From the NCBI GenBank assembly GCA_017854585.1, contig JAFMHK010000002.1, positions 1-64,000 on the forward strand: a stretch of DNA of 64,000 nt, in the 5' to 3' direction. Positions 1 through 9,020 of the stretch are shown in pieces. Source of the DNA: Paracoccaceae bacterium (GTDB lineage Bacteria; Pseudomonadota; Alphaproteobacteria; Rhodobacterales; Rhodobacteraceae). The notes below the pieces were generated by a model. That model had not been told where the DNA came from. It ran no database searches and saw nothing but the letters and a program-made list of their open reading frames with translations. The first letter of the stretch is position 1, and the number at the start of each line of letters is the position of its first letter. Position numbers and translations under genes: made by a program.

Positions 1-393
1 CAACATGGCCACAGTGGCAAGAAAACCGGCGAACCAGATGACCGAACGCCATGGGGTCAGGCCGAAATAATAGGCGGGGATGTAGACGACGCGGGCGACA
101 AGATAGACCCAGCCGCACGCAGCGGTAAACCCGGTGCCCTTGTCGCCCAACGTAATGACGACGACCGCAATGGTGAACAGGATCAGCGCCTCGAAATGGT
201 TGTTGAGCGCGCGGAACAGGCGGCCCGTTTTCGCGCTGACCTGTTCGATCAGCGGCTTCCCAAGGCGGTCAGGGTCGCGCGGCCCGGCGGTCTTACCAAC
301 GCCGAGTTCAAGGTTGGCGGGGACGGACATCAAGGCGAATTGCACGCATTGAAGCAGCGCCGCAAGGGCGAGGGCGGTGAGTTCGGGGGTCAT
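1..393 (-). CDS. MAPEG-family membrane protein (3' part beyond window)
   Basis: An open reading frame runs from an ATG at 393 off the left edge of the window without a stop, giving at least 131 residues. The product starts MTPELTALALAALLQ and is almost entirely hydrophobic helices with short polar loops, including the patterns GKTAGPRDP and ARVVYIPAYYFG, which are typical of the MAPEG superfamily (small four-helix membrane proteins related to glutathione S-transferases of eicosanoid metabolism). It lies 3 bp after the stop of a second gene of the same family (397-783), so the two look like a tandem duplication in one transcript downstream of sucB. The bacterial function is not known. The C-terminus is cut by the window edge. 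Confidence 0.8.
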   Translation of the reverse strand, partial: MTPELTALALAALLQCVQFALMSVPANLELGVGKTAGPRDPDRLGKPLIEQVSAKTGRLFRALNNHFEALILFTIAVVVITLGDKGTGFTAACGWVYLVARVVYIPAYYFGLTPWRSVIWFAGFLATVAML

Positions 394-396
394 GGA

Positions 397-783
397 TCAG
401 AACAGCGGCAAAAGCATCATCACCAGACCCACCACAGAGGCAAACCATGCGGCGGATCGGACCAAAGGGACGCCGGATGCATAGACAGGGATATAAGCCA
501 CCCGCGCCCAGAACCAGATAGCAGCGCCAAACGCCGACGTGCCGTTGCCCTGTTCGGTCACGGCAAGGGTCAGGGCAAGGGCGATGAAGGCAGGAAAGGT
601 TTCCAGATAATTGCGCAAGGACCGCTCTATACGGGCCGCCACCACGGTCTGTTCGCGGGACTCATCCTGCGGTCCAACTGCCCAGCCGAGGCCCTTGCTG
701 AGGTCACTGAAGGTGGCCTGAACCAGCACGTGCACGATCAGAAGGATAACGCCGTAGACGAGGTATTGGAGTTCTGGGGTCAT
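397..783 (-). CDS. MAPEG-family membrane protein
   Basis: 128 residues with four hydrophobic segments and the MAPEG-like stretches GWAVGPQDE, ARIERSLRNYLETFPAF and ARVAYIPVYASGVP. The reading frame could begin at 804, but an AAGGATAT Shine-Dalgarno-like stretch sits just before the ATG at 783, and the resulting MTPELQ start matches the MTPEL start of the neighbouring paralogue, so 783 is preferred. The gene follows sucB on the same strand after about 137 bp and precedes another MAPEG gene by 3 bp. Family members elsewhere act on glutathione or lipid hydroperoxides at the membrane; no substrate can be inferred here. Confidence 0.8.
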   Translation of the reverse strand: MTPELQYLVYGVILLIVHVLVQATFSDLSKGLGWAVGPQDESREQTVVAARIERSLRNYLETFPAFIALALTLAVTEQGNGTSAFGAAIWFWARVAYIPVYASGVPLVRSAAWFASVVGLVMMLLPLF

Positions 784-920
784 GAGATATCCTTTGGTAA
801 ACAATATGGAAGACGAAAATCAATCGCCCTTGGGGCCCGACTTGCAGAGCCGCGCCCGACCCTTCCCCCTAGGCAGGGCGCCTTGCACCCACCCAGTGTC
901 GGGCACCGCCGTTTTTGCCC

Positions 921-2438
921 TCACAAATCCATCAACAACCGCCGTGGATCCTCCAGTGCCTCTTTTACGCGCACAAGGAACGTGACCGCGCCTTTGCCGT
1001 CGACGATACGGTGGTCGTAGGACAGCGCCAGATACATCATCGGGCGGATCACGACCTGACCGTTGATCGCCATCGGGCGGTCCTGAATCTTGTGCATGCC
1101 AAGGATGCCCGATTGCGGCGGGTTCAGGATGGGCGAGGACATCAGCGAGCCATAGACGCCACCATTGGAGATGGTGAAAGTGCCACCCTGCATCTCGGCC
1201 ATCGACAGTTTGCCATCGCGGGCGCGACGGCCCTTTTCGGCGATGGCCTTTTCGATCTCGGCAAAGCTGAGGCGGTCGGCATCGCGGATCACCGGGACCA
1301 CAAGGCCGGAGGGCGTGCCCGCAGCGATGCCCATATGCACGAAGTTCTTATAGACGACATCGGTGCCGTCGATCTCGGCGTTGACCTCGGGGACTTCGCG
1401 CAGCGCATGGCAGCAGGCCTTGGTGAAGAAGGACATGAAGCCAAGCTTCACACCGTGCTTCTTCTCGAACAGGTCTTTGTATTCGTTCCGCAGGGCCATC
1501 ACCTCGGTCATGTCGACCTCGTTATAGGTGGTCAGCATCGCGGCGGTGTTCTGGCTGTCTTTCAGGCGTCTGGCGATGGTCTGGCGCAGACGGGTCATCT
1601 TGACCCGTTCTTCGCGCGCGGCATCGTCGGCGGGCACCGGGGCACGCGGGGCTGCGGCGGTCGCCACCGGGGCCGCAACTGCGGCGGCGGCTGCGGGCGC
1701 GGTTGCGGCCTTCATCACATCTTCCTTCATGATCCGGCCATCGCGGCCAGTGCCCTGAACCTGATCGGGGCTAAGGCCTTTTTCAGCCATCAGTTTCTTG
1801 GCGGACGGCGCATCTTCGCCGGTGTGGCCTGTCGCAGCGGACGGTGCTGCGGCGGCGGTTGGCGCCGCTTGTTCCGCCGGGGCGGAGGCTGCAACGCTGC
1901 CACCGATCACAGCCAGCGTTGCGCTGGCATCGACCGTTGTCCCTTCGGGCGCGAGGATTTCGCTCAGCACGCCGGCGGCGGGGGCGGGAACCTCGACGCT
2001 GACCTTGTCAGTCTCAAGTTCGCACAGCATTTCGTCCTGCGCGACGGTATCGCCAACCTTCTTGAACCAAGTGGAGACGGTGGCCTCGGTCACGCTTTCG
2101 CCAAGGGTGGGAACCATCACATTCACGACGTCGCCGCCGGTGCTTTTGGCGGGAGCCGCCGGGCTTGCCGCCTTGGAGGCGGCGGGCGCCGCCGATGCGG
2201 CCCCTGCGGTCAGCGTGGCCAGCAATGCATCGACACCGACGGTTTCACCTTCGGCGGCGACGATTTCGCCCAAGGTGCCAGCGGCGGGCGACGGCACTTC
2301 GACGGTGACCTTGTCGGTCTCCAACTCACACAGCATTTCATCGACCGCGACGGCGTCACCGGGTTTCTTGAACCATGTTGCGACCGTCGCCTCGGTGACG
2401 CTTTCGCCCAATGTGGGAACGCGAACTTCTACAGACAT
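921..2438 (-). CDS. sucB: Dihydrolipoyl succinyltransferase, E2 of 2-oxoglutarate dehydrogenase, with two lipoyl domains
   Basis: 505 residues. E2 core of the 2-oxoglutarate dehydrogenase complex, transferring the succinyl group from the E1-bound intermediate to CoA. Two lipoyl domains are visible in tandem (about residues 2-77 and 104-179), each with ELETDKV around the lipoylated lysine (Lys43 and Lys145), joined by Ala/Pro/Ser-rich linkers. An E1/E3-binding segment ([10 protein letters not shown] to GRIMKEDV) and a C-terminal catalytic domain ending in DHRIVDG (His476, Asp480) follow. E. coli SucB has only one lipoyl domain. The ATG at 2438 is preceded by GAAGGA formed by the last codons of sucA; an upstream in-frame start at 2453 would overlap sucA and lacks a better ribosome site. 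The E3 gene is not in the window. Confidence 0.97.
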   Translation of the reverse strand: MSVEVRVPTLGESVTEATVATWFKKPGDAVAVDEMLCELETDKVTVEVPSPAAGTLGEIVAAEGETVGVDALLATLTAGAASAAPAASKAASPAAPAKSTGGDVVNVMVPTLGESVTEATVSTWFKKVGDTVAQDEMLCELETDKVSVEVPAPAAGVLSEILAPEGTTVDASATLAVIGGSVAASAPAEQAAPTAAAAPSAATGHTGEDAPSAKKLMAEKGLSPDQVQGTGRDGRIMKEDVMKAATAPAAAAAVAAPVATAAAPRAPVPADDAAREERVKMTRLRQTIARRLKDSQNTAAMLTTYNEVDMTEVMALRNEYKDLFEKKHGVKLGFMSFFTKACCHALREVPEVNAEIDGTDVVYKNFVHMGIAAGTPSGLVVPVIRDADRLSFAEIEKAIAEKGRRARDGKLSMAEMQGGTFTISNGGVYGSLMSSPILNPPQSGILGMHKIQDRPMAINGQVVIRPMMYLALSYDHRIVDGKGAVTFLVRVKEALEDPRRLLMDL

Positions 2439-2442
2439 TGTA

Positions 2443-5406
2443 TTATCCTTCAATCGTCAGCGCGTCGTTCACGAGCGCGGCTTGTTGTGCTTTGTGCTGG
2501 CTGGCAAGGCCCGTCGCAGGCGAAGCCGAAGCAGGCCGCCCAACGTAGGACGGGCGTTTCCGCTTTGCCTTGAGGCGGGTCAGAACCCATTCGATATTGG
2601 GCTCGATAAAGGTCCACCCACCTTGGTTCTTGGGCTCTTCCTGACACCAGACCATGTCGGCCTGCTTGAACCGCTCCAATTCCTTGGTGAGGCTCAATGC
2701 GGGGAATGGATAGAACTGTTCGACCCGCAGGATGTAGATGTCGTCGATCCCCCGCGCATCGCGTTCTTCGAGAAGATCGAAATAGACCTTGCCGGAACAC
2801 ATGACGACCCGCTTGATCTTTTCATCGGCCACCAGCGTCGTGTCGGAATTACCCTTTTGCGCATCATCCCACAGCACCCGGTGGAAGCTTGAGCCGGGCA
2901 GGAAATCGGCCGCTTCGGATACCGCAAGCTTGTGTCGCAACAAGGACTTGGGTGTCATCAAGATCAGCGGTTTGCGGAAGCTGCGGTGAATCTGACGGCG
3001 CAGGATGTGGAAGTAGTTGGCCGGTGTGGTGCAGTTCGCAACGATCCAGTTATCTTGCCCGCACTGCTGCAAGAAGCGCTCAAGCCGGGCGCTGGAATGC
3101 TCGGGGCCCTGCCCCTCATAGCCATGCGGCAGGAGGCAAACCAGACCCGACATACGCAGCCATTTCGACTCGCCCGAACTGACGAATTGGTCGAACATGA
3201 TCTGCGCGCCGTTGGCAAAATCGCCGAACTGCGCCTCCCACAGGGTCAATGCGTTGGGCTCGGCCAGCGAATATCCGTATTCGAAACCCAGCACCGCATA
3301 TTCCGACAGCATCGAATCGATGACCTCGTATTGCGCCTGCCCCTCGCGGACACTGTTCAGCGGGTAATACCGATCCTCGGTCTCCTGATTGACAAGAGCG
3401 GAATGGCGCTGACTGAAGGTGCCGCGGGTGCTGTCCTGACCGGACAGCCGCACCGGATATCCTTCGGTCAAAAGGCTGCCAAAAGCCATCGCCTCGCCGG
3501 TTGCCCAATCGAATCCCTTGCCGGTCGCGAACATCTCGGCCTTGGTTTCCAGCAGGCGCGCGACGGTCTTGTGCAGCGGAAAGCCTTCCGGTGCAGTGGT
3601 CAGGGCGCGCCGCAGATCATCCATCGTCTCGCGTTTGATCGAGGTCTTGCCACGCTGGTATTTCGACTGATCGCGGCGGTCCAGATGGCTCCACCGGCCA
3701 TCCAGCCAATCAGCCTTGTTGGGGCGGTATTCCTTTCCGGCCTCGAACTCGGCATTCAAATGGGCCTGGAAGGCGGCCTTCATGTCCTCGATCTCGCCCT
3801 CGGGGATAAGACCGTCCTTGACCAACCGTTCGGTGTAAAGCTGAAGCGTCGTCTTCTGCTTCTTGATCTTGTTATACATGATTGGGTTGGTGAACATGGG
3901 CTCGTCGCCCTCGTTGTGGCCAAACCGACGATAGCAGAAGATATCCAGCACGACGTCCTTGCCGAACTTCTGGCGGAACTCGGTCGCAACCTTGGCGGCA
4001 TGCACCACCGCTTCGGGGTCATCGCCGTTCACGTGGAAGATCGGCGCCTCGACCATCAAGGCGATATCCGTGGGATAGGGGCTGGACCGGCTGAAGTGCG
4101 GGGCCGTGGTGAACCCGATCTGGTTATTCACGATGATGTGCATCGTGCCACCTGTGCGGTGTCCGCGCAAACCCGACAGGCCGAAACCCTCGGCAACGAC
4201 GCCCTGACCGGCAAACGCGGCATCGCCATGCAGCAAGATCGCCATCACCTGCTGGCGCTGACGATCGCCGTATTGGTCTTGCTTGGCGCGCACTTTGCCA
4301 AGCACCACGGGGTTGACCGCCTCAAGGTGCGAAGGATTCGCCGTAAGCGAAAGGTGCACGGTATTGCCGTCAAATTCCCGGTCCGACGATGCGCCGAGGT
4401 GGTATTTCACGTCGCCCGAACCATCCACGTCTTCCGGCTTGAAGCTTCCGCCCTGAAATTCGTTGAAGATCGCGCGATAGGGTTTGGACATCACGTTTGC
4501 CAAGACCGACAGGCGGCCCCGATGCGGCATCCCGATCACGATTTCCCGCATGCCCAGCGCGCCACCGCGCTTGATGATCTGTTCCATCGCTGGGATCAGC
4601 GCCTCGCCACCATCAAGGCCGAACCGCTTGGTCCCCATATACTTGACGTGAAGGAATTTTTCGAAGCCTTCGGCCTCGACCAGCTTGTTCAGGATCGCCT
4701 TGCGCCCTTCGCGCGTGAACTGGATTTCCTTGCCATACCCCTCGATCCGCTCTTTCAGCCACGATGCCTCGTCGGGGTTGGAGATATGCATGTATTGCAA
4801 GGCGAACGTGCCGCAATACGTGCGCTGCACGATCTCCATGATCTGCCGCATGGAGGCCATTTGCAGCCCCAGAACATTATCGATGAATATCGGGCGGTCC
4901 ATGTCGGCATCGGTGAAGCCATAGGATTTCGGATCAAGCTCAGGGTGCACGGTCTGATCGCGCATCCCCAGCGGGTCCAGATCGGCCACCAGATGGCCCC
5001 GGATCCGGTAGGCGCGAATGATCATCAGCGCGCGGATGCTGTCCAGAACCGCGCGCTTCACCTGCGCATCGGTGATCTCCACGCCCTTCTCGGCGGCCTT
5101 GTCCTTGATCTTGCGTCCCGCGCCGTCGATCTCGGCGGCGGCTGCGGGCCATTCACCCGTCAGCGCATTGGTCAGGTCATCGTGCGGAACGGGCGGCCAA
5201 TCGGCCCGTGCCCACGAAGGGCCCGCAGCTTCGGCCTGCGCATCGCCGGGGGCGTCGCCGAGGGCCGCGAAGAAATCGCGCCACGCTTGGTCGACCGCGT
5301 TCGGGTCCTTGGCATACTGGGCATAGAGTTGCTCCAGATATTCCGCATTATGCCCCTGCATGAAGCTCGAGGCGTGGAACTGATCGTTCGGGCTCTGGTC
5401 GGTCAT
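2443..5406 (-). CDS. sucA: 2-oxoglutarate dehydrogenase E1 component
   Basis: 987 residues, the usual length for OdhA/SucA. It decarboxylates 2-oxoglutarate with thiamine diphosphate and passes succinyl to the lipoyl groups of SucB. The N-terminus has the peripheral E1 segment ([16 protein letters not shown]); the thiamine-binding motif is [10 protein letters not shown] followed by [10 protein letters not shown]; the transketolase-like pyrimidine domain contains FEYGYS and [13 protein letters not shown]; and the C-terminus has [12 protein letters not shown]. The start at 5406 has AAGGACC upstream. It lies 4 bp before sucB and 57 bp after an unknown secreted-protein gene, as part of the mdh-suc cluster on the minus strand. 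Confidence 0.98.
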   Translation of the reverse strand: MTDQSPNDQFHASSFMQGHNAEYLEQLYAQYAKDPNAVDQAWRDFFAALGDAPGDAQAEAAGPSWARADWPPVPHDDLTNALTGEWPAAAAEIDGAGRKIKDKAAEKGVEITDAQVKRAVLDSIRALMIIRAYRIRGHLVADLDPLGMRDQTVHPELDPKSYGFTDADMDRPIFIDNVLGLQMASMRQIMEIVQRTYCGTFALQYMHISNPDEASWLKERIEGYGKEIQFTREGRKAILNKLVEAEGFEKFLHVKYMGTKRFGLDGGEALIPAMEQIIKRGGALGMREIVIGMPHRGRLSVLANVMSKPYRAIFNEFQGGSFKPEDVDGSGDVKYHLGASSDREFDGNTVHLSLTANPSHLEAVNPVVLGKVRAKQDQYGDRQRQQVMAILLHGDAAFAGQGVVAEGFGLSGLRGHRTGGTMHIIVNNQIGFTTAPHFSRSSPYPTDIALMVEAPIFHVNGDDPEAVVHAAKVATEFRQKFGKDVVLDIFCYRRFGHNEGDEPMFTNPIMYNKIKKQKTTLQLYTERLVKDGLIPEGEIEDMKAAFQAHLNAEFEAGKEYRPNKADWLDGRWSHLDRRDQSKYQRGKTSIKRETMDDLRRALTTAPEGFPLHKTVARLLETKAEMFATGKGFDWATGEAMAFGSLLTEGYPVRLSGQDSTRGTFSQRHSALVNQETEDRYYPLNSVREGQAQYEVIDSMLSEYAVLGFEYGYSLAEPNALTLWEAQFGDFANGAQIMFDQFVSSGESKWLRMSGLVCLLPHGYEGQGPEHSSARLERFLQQCGQDNWIVANCTTPANYFHILRRQIHRSFRKPLILMTPKSLLRHKLAVSEAADFLPGSSFHRVLWDDAQKGNSDTTLVADEKIKRVVMCSGKVYFDLLEERDARGIDDIYILRVEQFYPFPALSLTKELERFKQADMVWCQEEPKNQGGWTFIEPNIEWVLTRLKAKRKRPSYVGRPASASPATGLASQHKAQQAALVNDALTIEG

Positions 5407-5430
5407 GTCATCGGTCCTTAGGCTACAACA

Positions 5431-5447
5431 AGACCTGCGAGAGGTCT
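5431..5447 (-). other. Small hairpin between the secreted protein gene and sucA
   Basis: AGACCT and AGGTCT pair around the 5-base loop GCGAG in the short gap upstream of sucA. There is no T run, so it is unlikely to be a full terminator; it could be a processing or stabilising hairpin within the suc transcript. Confidence 0.35.
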
Positions 5448-5463
5448 GGCTTGCGGCAAGAAG

Positions 5464-6072
5464 TCATTGTTGAGCGGTCTCAAGTCGTTCGTAACGGAAG
5501 CTGTCGGTCAGCGGCGTGAGCGCAGTCGGAACTCGCGACCAGACCATGTTTTCGGAATACGTGATGTCGTCGGCGATGTTGCTGACGGATCCTTGAAACA
5601 GCAGCACTTCGCGCCCCATCAGGGGCGTCACTTGCTGCCCGCCGAAGTCCTGCCAATAACCCGCGATCTCATCGGTCGGGGGGGCGGCGACCAGACAGGT
5701 CAGATGTTCAAGATCAGTGCCCGGCTGCAGGTTGACACCGACCAGAAGGATGGCGGCCCCCTGCACATACATCTGCAAAACGTCGCCCGTGACGGCATCG
5801 GCCAAAGCCGCGCCGATTTGCGGCAACAACGCCTGCATATCCGTCGCGGCCATGTCGGCGTTAAAGCCCGGGCCGATGCTACCCGCAATCAGGGCGATCT
5901 GACCTGCGTCAGGATTCTCTACCGGGGTCCAGCCGCTGAGCGGCAGCAGGTCGAGTTTTTCTAGTCCGGTCGTCATCGGGTCGTTGCACAGGTCGACAGC
6001 GGACGTCAGCGATTGCGCCGACGCCACCATCGGAAGGCCAATCAGGGCCACGGTTGCAATGAGCCGGAGCAT
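5464..6072 (-). CDS. Secreted protein of unknown function between sucD and sucA
   Basis: 202 residues starting [20 protein letters not shown], a clear signal peptide with cleavage near residue 19, so the mature protein is expected in the periplasm. The mature part contains two cysteines (VDLCNDP and LTCLVAAP), compatible with a disulfide. I recognise no enzyme motif. The ATG at 6072 overlaps the sucD stop by one base (TGATG), so translation is coupled to sucD, and the gene is followed by sucA. An upstream in-frame extension to 6264 exists but lies inside sucD and would bury the signal peptide. A conserved place inside a TCA operon suggests only co-expression; the role is unknown. Confidence 0.85.
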   Translation of the reverse strand: MLRLIATVALIGLPMVASAQSLTSAVDLCNDPMTTGLEKLDLLPLSGWTPVENPDAGQIALIAGSIGPGFNADMAATDMQALLPQIGAALADAVTGDVLQMYVQGAAILLVGVNLQPGTDLEHLTCLVAAPPTDEIAGYWQDFGGQQVTPLMGREVLLFQGSVSNIADDITYSENMVWSRVPTALTPLTDSFRYERLETAQQ

Positions 6073-6953
6073 CAGCCGATTGCCTTCAACACTGCCTCGC
6101 CCAGACCTGCGGGGCTTTCGGCAACCACGATGCCTGCGGCCTTCATCGCTTCGATCTTCGATTCCGCGTCGCCTTTGCCGCCCGCAACAATTGCACCGGC
6201 ATGGCCCATACGGCGGCCCGGAGGTGCGGTGCGCCCTGCAATGAAGCCGGCGGTGGGCTTCCAACGTCCGCGCTTTTTCTCATCGGCAAGGAATTGTGCG
6301 GCCTCTTCTTCGGCAGAGCCGCCGATTTCGCCGATCATGATGATTGAATGTGTTTCGTCATCGGCCAGAAACCATTCCAGCACGTCGATATGTTCGGTGC
6401 CTTTGATCGGGTCGCCGCCGATACCGACGCAGGTCGATTGGCCCAGACCAACGTCCGATGTCTGTTTCACCGCTTCGTAGGTGAGCGTACCCGAGCGGGA
6501 CACGACGCCGACCGAGCCGCGACGGTGGATATGGCCCGGCATGATGCCGATCTTGCAGGCGTCGGGCGTGATGACACCGGGGCAGTTCGGCCCGATCAGG
6601 GTGGACTTGGACCCTTCCAGCGCCCGCTTGACCTTCATCATGTCCAGCACCGGGATACCTTCGGTGATGCACACGATCAGTTCCATCTCGGCGTCGATCG
6701 CCTCGAGGATGCTGTCGGCGGCGAAGGGTGGCGGCACATAGATGACGGTCGCGTTCGCTTCGGTCACATGTTTCGCCTCGTGGACCGAGTTGAATACCGG
6801 CAGGTCCAGATGGGTCATTCCGCCCTTGCCCGGCGTCACACCGCCAACCATCTTGGTGCCATAGGCGATGGCCTGTTCCGAATGGAACGTGCCCTGCGAG
6901 CCGGTGAAGCCCTGACAGATCACCTTGGTGTTTTCGTTCACGAGTACGGCCAT
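6072..6953 (-). CDS. sucD: Succinyl-CoA ligase (ADP-forming) alpha subunit
   Basis: 293 residues. Catalyses, with SucC, succinyl-CoA + ADP + Pi = succinate + ATP + CoA. Visible features are the CoA-binding Rossmann start [18 protein letters not shown], the loop GGVTPGKGG, the conserved PNCPGVITP and the active-site phosphohistidine loop [15 protein letters not shown] near the C-terminus. Length and motifs are those of the family. Unusually, sucC and sucD are separated by an unrelated gene (6978-7574), while the downstream secreted protein overlaps its stop codon. Confidence 0.98.
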   Translation of the reverse strand: MAVLVNENTKVICQGFTGSQGTFHSEQAIAYGTKMVGGVTPGKGGMTHLDLPVFNSVHEAKHVTEANATVIYVPPPFAADSILEAIDAEMELIVCITEGIPVLDMMKVKRALEGSKSTLIGPNCPGVITPDACKIGIMPGHIHRRGSVGVVSRSGTLTYEAVKQTSDVGLGQSTCVGIGGDPIKGTEHIDVLEWFLADDETHSIIMIGEIGGSAEEEAAQFLADEKKRGRWKPTAGFIAGRTAPPGRRMGHAGAIVAGGKGDAESKIEAMKAAGIVVAESPAGLGEAVLKAIG

Positions 6954-6977
6954 TTTGCCTGTCCCTCTGCTATGGTT

Positions 6978-7574
6978 TTAGTTGGCGGGCGGCGGCAGCC
7001 GCTCCACGTTGATGAATGTCTCAAGACCGCGGGCCCCGGTGCGGGTCCCCACATGCACCACGGCGCGCGTGCCGCGCGCGTTGAGCAGGCGTGCCTGAAT
7101 GAAGGCGGTGCCATCCGTGGCGGCAAAGCCTTCGGGCATGTCGGTCGGCGTGCCGAAAACAGGCGGGCCTTGCATGGCCGTCAGCAGGGTTTGCACGGCG
7201 GCGGCGGTGTCATTGCCGGGCCACGAAACCGCGCACCGGCGATTGGTGCCGGGGGTGATGGCCGCGCCCGTGGCCTCAAGCGTGGTATCGTAGAAATCGA
7301 CCGTGAAAGGCAGCCCCGAACCGTTCTGCGCGACCACATGCGCCGTCATGTTCCGCATGACATCCGCGTGGGTCTGGCCCGGGTTGGTACAAACGGCCGC
7401 AAACGCAGATTGCGCCAACGCCGAGGTGGAGGGCGTTTGCGCGGCCGTTGCACGTGTTGCGACAGCGATCAGGAAAAACACGAAAATCAGGACGCCGACC
7501 AGATACGGGAGCTGCCGAAGCAATAGCCCCCACCCGGTGCGGGAAAGCACGATCTTGAGTCCGGGATCGATCAT
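6978..7574 (-). CDS. Membrane-anchored protein of unknown function between sucC and sucD
   Basis: 198 residues from the ATG at 7574 (AAGGATGAG lies about 10 bp upstream); a GTG at 7610 would add 12 residues ([12 protein letters not shown]) and cannot be excluded. A single hydrophobic helix near the N-terminus ([15 protein letters not shown]) is followed by a polar domain with two cysteines (AAVCTNPGQ and RRCAVSWPG), suggesting a membrane anchor or uncleaved signal and an exported domain. No known family was recognised. It sits between sucC (gap 18 bp from the GTG) and sucD (gap 24 bp) and must be transcribed with them. Confidence 0.8.
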   Translation of the reverse strand: MIDPGLKIVLSRTGWGLLLRQLPYLVGVLIFVFFLIAVATRATAAQTPSTSALAQSAFAAVCTNPGQTHADVMRNMTAHVVAQNGSGLPFTVDFYDTTLEATGAAITPGTNRRCAVSWPGNDTAAAVQTLLTAMQGPPVFGTPTDMPEGFAATDGTAFIQARLLNARGTRAVVHVGTRTGARGLETFINVERLPPPAN

Positions 7575-7628
7575 TCGGATCTCATCCTTGGTGCAGACCT
7601 CGGTTTCCACTTTGCGGCGTCCCGTTCC

Positions 7629-8822
7629 TCAGCCCCTGACCGCCGCCACGATCTTCTCGGCGCCGTCCTTGAGGTCGTCGGCGGCGATCACGTCGAGGCC
7701 AGAGTTGCGGATGATCTCTTTGCCCTTTTCCACGTTCGTGCCTTCCAGCCGCACGACCAGCGGCACTTTCAGCCCGACTTCCTTGACGGCCTCGATCACG
7801 CCTTCGGCGATGATGTCGCAGCGCATGATGCCACCGAAGATGTTGACGAGGATGCCCTTCACCTGCGGGTCGCTGGTGATGATCTTGAAGGCTTCGGTCA
7901 CCTTTTCCTTAGTCGCGCCACCGCCCACGTCCAGAAAGTTGGCAGGCTCGGACCCATAGAGCTTGATGATGTCCATTGTCGCCATCGCCAGACCGGCACC
8001 ATTGACCATGCAGCCGATCTCACCATCCAGCGCGATGTAGTTCAGGTCATACTTCGATGCGGCCAGTTCCTTGGGGTCTTCCTCGGTCTCGTCGCGCAGG
8101 GCGGCAATATCGGCGTGGCGGTAGATGGCGTTGCCGTCAAAGCTGACCTTGGCATCCAGCACTTTCAGATCACCGCTGTCGGTCACGATCAGCGGATTGA
8201 TCTCCAGCATCTCCATGTCCTTGTCGGTGAACGCCTGAAAAAGCTGCCCCATCAACTTGACGCATTGCTTGACCTGCGGGCCTTCAAGCCCCAGCGCAAA
8301 GGCAACGCGGCGACCGTGAAAGCCCTGATAGCCGGTGGCGGGATCCACGCTGAATGACAGGATCTTTTCGGGGGTAGCGGCGGCGACCTCTTCGATGTCC
8401 ATGCCGCCCTCGGTCGAGCAGACAAAGGAAATGCGGCTGGTCTGGCGATCAACCAGAAGTGCCAGATACATTTCTGTCCGGATGCCGCTGCCATCCTCGA
8501 TGTAGATCCGGTTGACCTGCTTGCCCGCTGGCCCGGTCTGGTGGGTCACAAGCGTGCGGCCTAGCATCTTCTTGGCTTCGGTCGCGGCCTCTTCCACCGA
8601 TTTGGTCAGGCGCACACCGCCCTTGTCGCCGGCGTCGGCCTCCTTGAAATGACCTTTGCCGCGCCCGCCGGCGTGGATCTGTGCCTTCACGACCCAAAGC
8701 GGCCCGTCCATCTCGCTGGCGGCTGTCTTGGCGTCTTCGGCCTTCATGACCACCCGGCCATCGCTGACCGGCGCCCCGTACTGACGAAGCAATGCCTTGG
8801 CCTGATACTCATGAATGTTCAT
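7629..8822 (-). CDS. sucC: Succinyl-CoA ligase (ADP-forming) beta subunit
   Basis: 397 residues, family-typical. An N-terminal ATP-grasp domain begins [16 protein letters not shown] and includes [14 protein letters not shown] and MEINPLIVT with downstream LDAKVSFD; the C-terminal ligase domain contains NFLDVGGGA and [14 protein letters not shown]. It binds the nucleotide and succinate for the SucCD enzyme. It is the first suc gene after a 200-bp gap holding the paired TGTGATCACA palindromes (8929-8965), so it is the likely promoter-proximal gene of the suc transcript. Confidence 0.98.
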   Translation of the reverse strand: MNIHEYQAKALLRQYGAPVSDGRVVMKAEDAKTAASEMDGPLWVVKAQIHAGGRGKGHFKEADAGDKGGVRLTKSVEEAATEAKKMLGRTLVTHQTGPAGKQVNRIYIEDGSGIRTEMYLALLVDRQTSRISFVCSTEGGMDIEEVAAATPEKILSFSVDPATGYQGFHGRRVAFALGLEGPQVKQCVKLMGQLFQAFTDKDMEMLEINPLIVTDSGDLKVLDAKVSFDGNAIYRHADIAALRDETEEDPKELAASKYDLNYIALDGEIGCMVNGAGLAMATMDIIKLYGSEPANFLDVGGGATKEKVTEAFKIITSDPQVKGILVNIFGGIMRCDIIAEGVIEAVKEVGLKVPLVVRLEGTNVEKGKEIIRNSGLDVIAADDLKDGAEKIVAAVRG

Positions 8823-8885
8823 GAAACTGTCCCGTCTCTTGGTGGTGTTTCATCTCTCAAAGCACAACAAGAGGGTCCAATAAAA

Positions 8886-8905
8886 CGGTATTCTGCCGCA
8901 TACCG
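8886..8905 (-). promoter_or_regulatory. CGGTAT-N8-ATACCG inverted repeat upstream of sucC
   Basis: Perfect 6-bp arms (8886-8891 and 8900-8905) in the gap between the paired palindromes and the sucC start, 64 bp upstream of sucC. It could be a second operator or chance; no regulator is proposed. Confidence 0.3.
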
Positions 8906-8928
8906 GAGTGTTAGCGCAAAAAAGCGAC

Positions 8929-8965
8929 ATTTGTGATCACAGTCCAAAAAAGTGTGATCACAAAT
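8929..8965 (-). promoter_or_regulatory. Paired TGTGATCACA palindromes upstream of the suc operon
   Basis: Two identical self-complementary boxes TGTGATCACA at 8932-8941 and 8953-8962, centres 21 bp apart (two helical turns); the flanks extend the symmetry to ATTTGTGATCACA and its complement. The near edge is 110 bp from the sucC start. An equivalent pair with the same 21-bp spacing stands upstream of sdhC (14600-14630). The box resembles GntR-family operators more than CRP sites, which need a 6-bp spacer. The R. sphaeroides GntR regulator AkgR is reported to activate TCA-cycle genes and is the obvious candidate, but I could not compare with its published motif. Confidence 0.75.
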
Positions 8966-9020
8966 TTATGCAACTGCGTCATGACTCAGTGATCATTCGC
9001 AGAAGCGCGGGTCTGAGTCG

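Noticed and set aside
196-1020. Long plus-strand open frame opposite the MAPEG and sucB region
   Set aside because: It is antisense to well-supported genes and its translation has the His/Arg/Gly-rich composition typical of a complementary-frame shadow in high-GC DNA.
2932-5421. 829-codon plus-strand open frame opposite sucA
   Set aside because: Shadow of sucA; sucA on the other strand has all family motifs, and the antisense product has no recognisable domain.
8932-8962. CRP/FNR binding sites upstream of sucC
   Set aside because: CRP needs TGTGA-N6-TCACA and FNR TTGAT-N4-ATCAA; here the half-sites are fused without a spacer.
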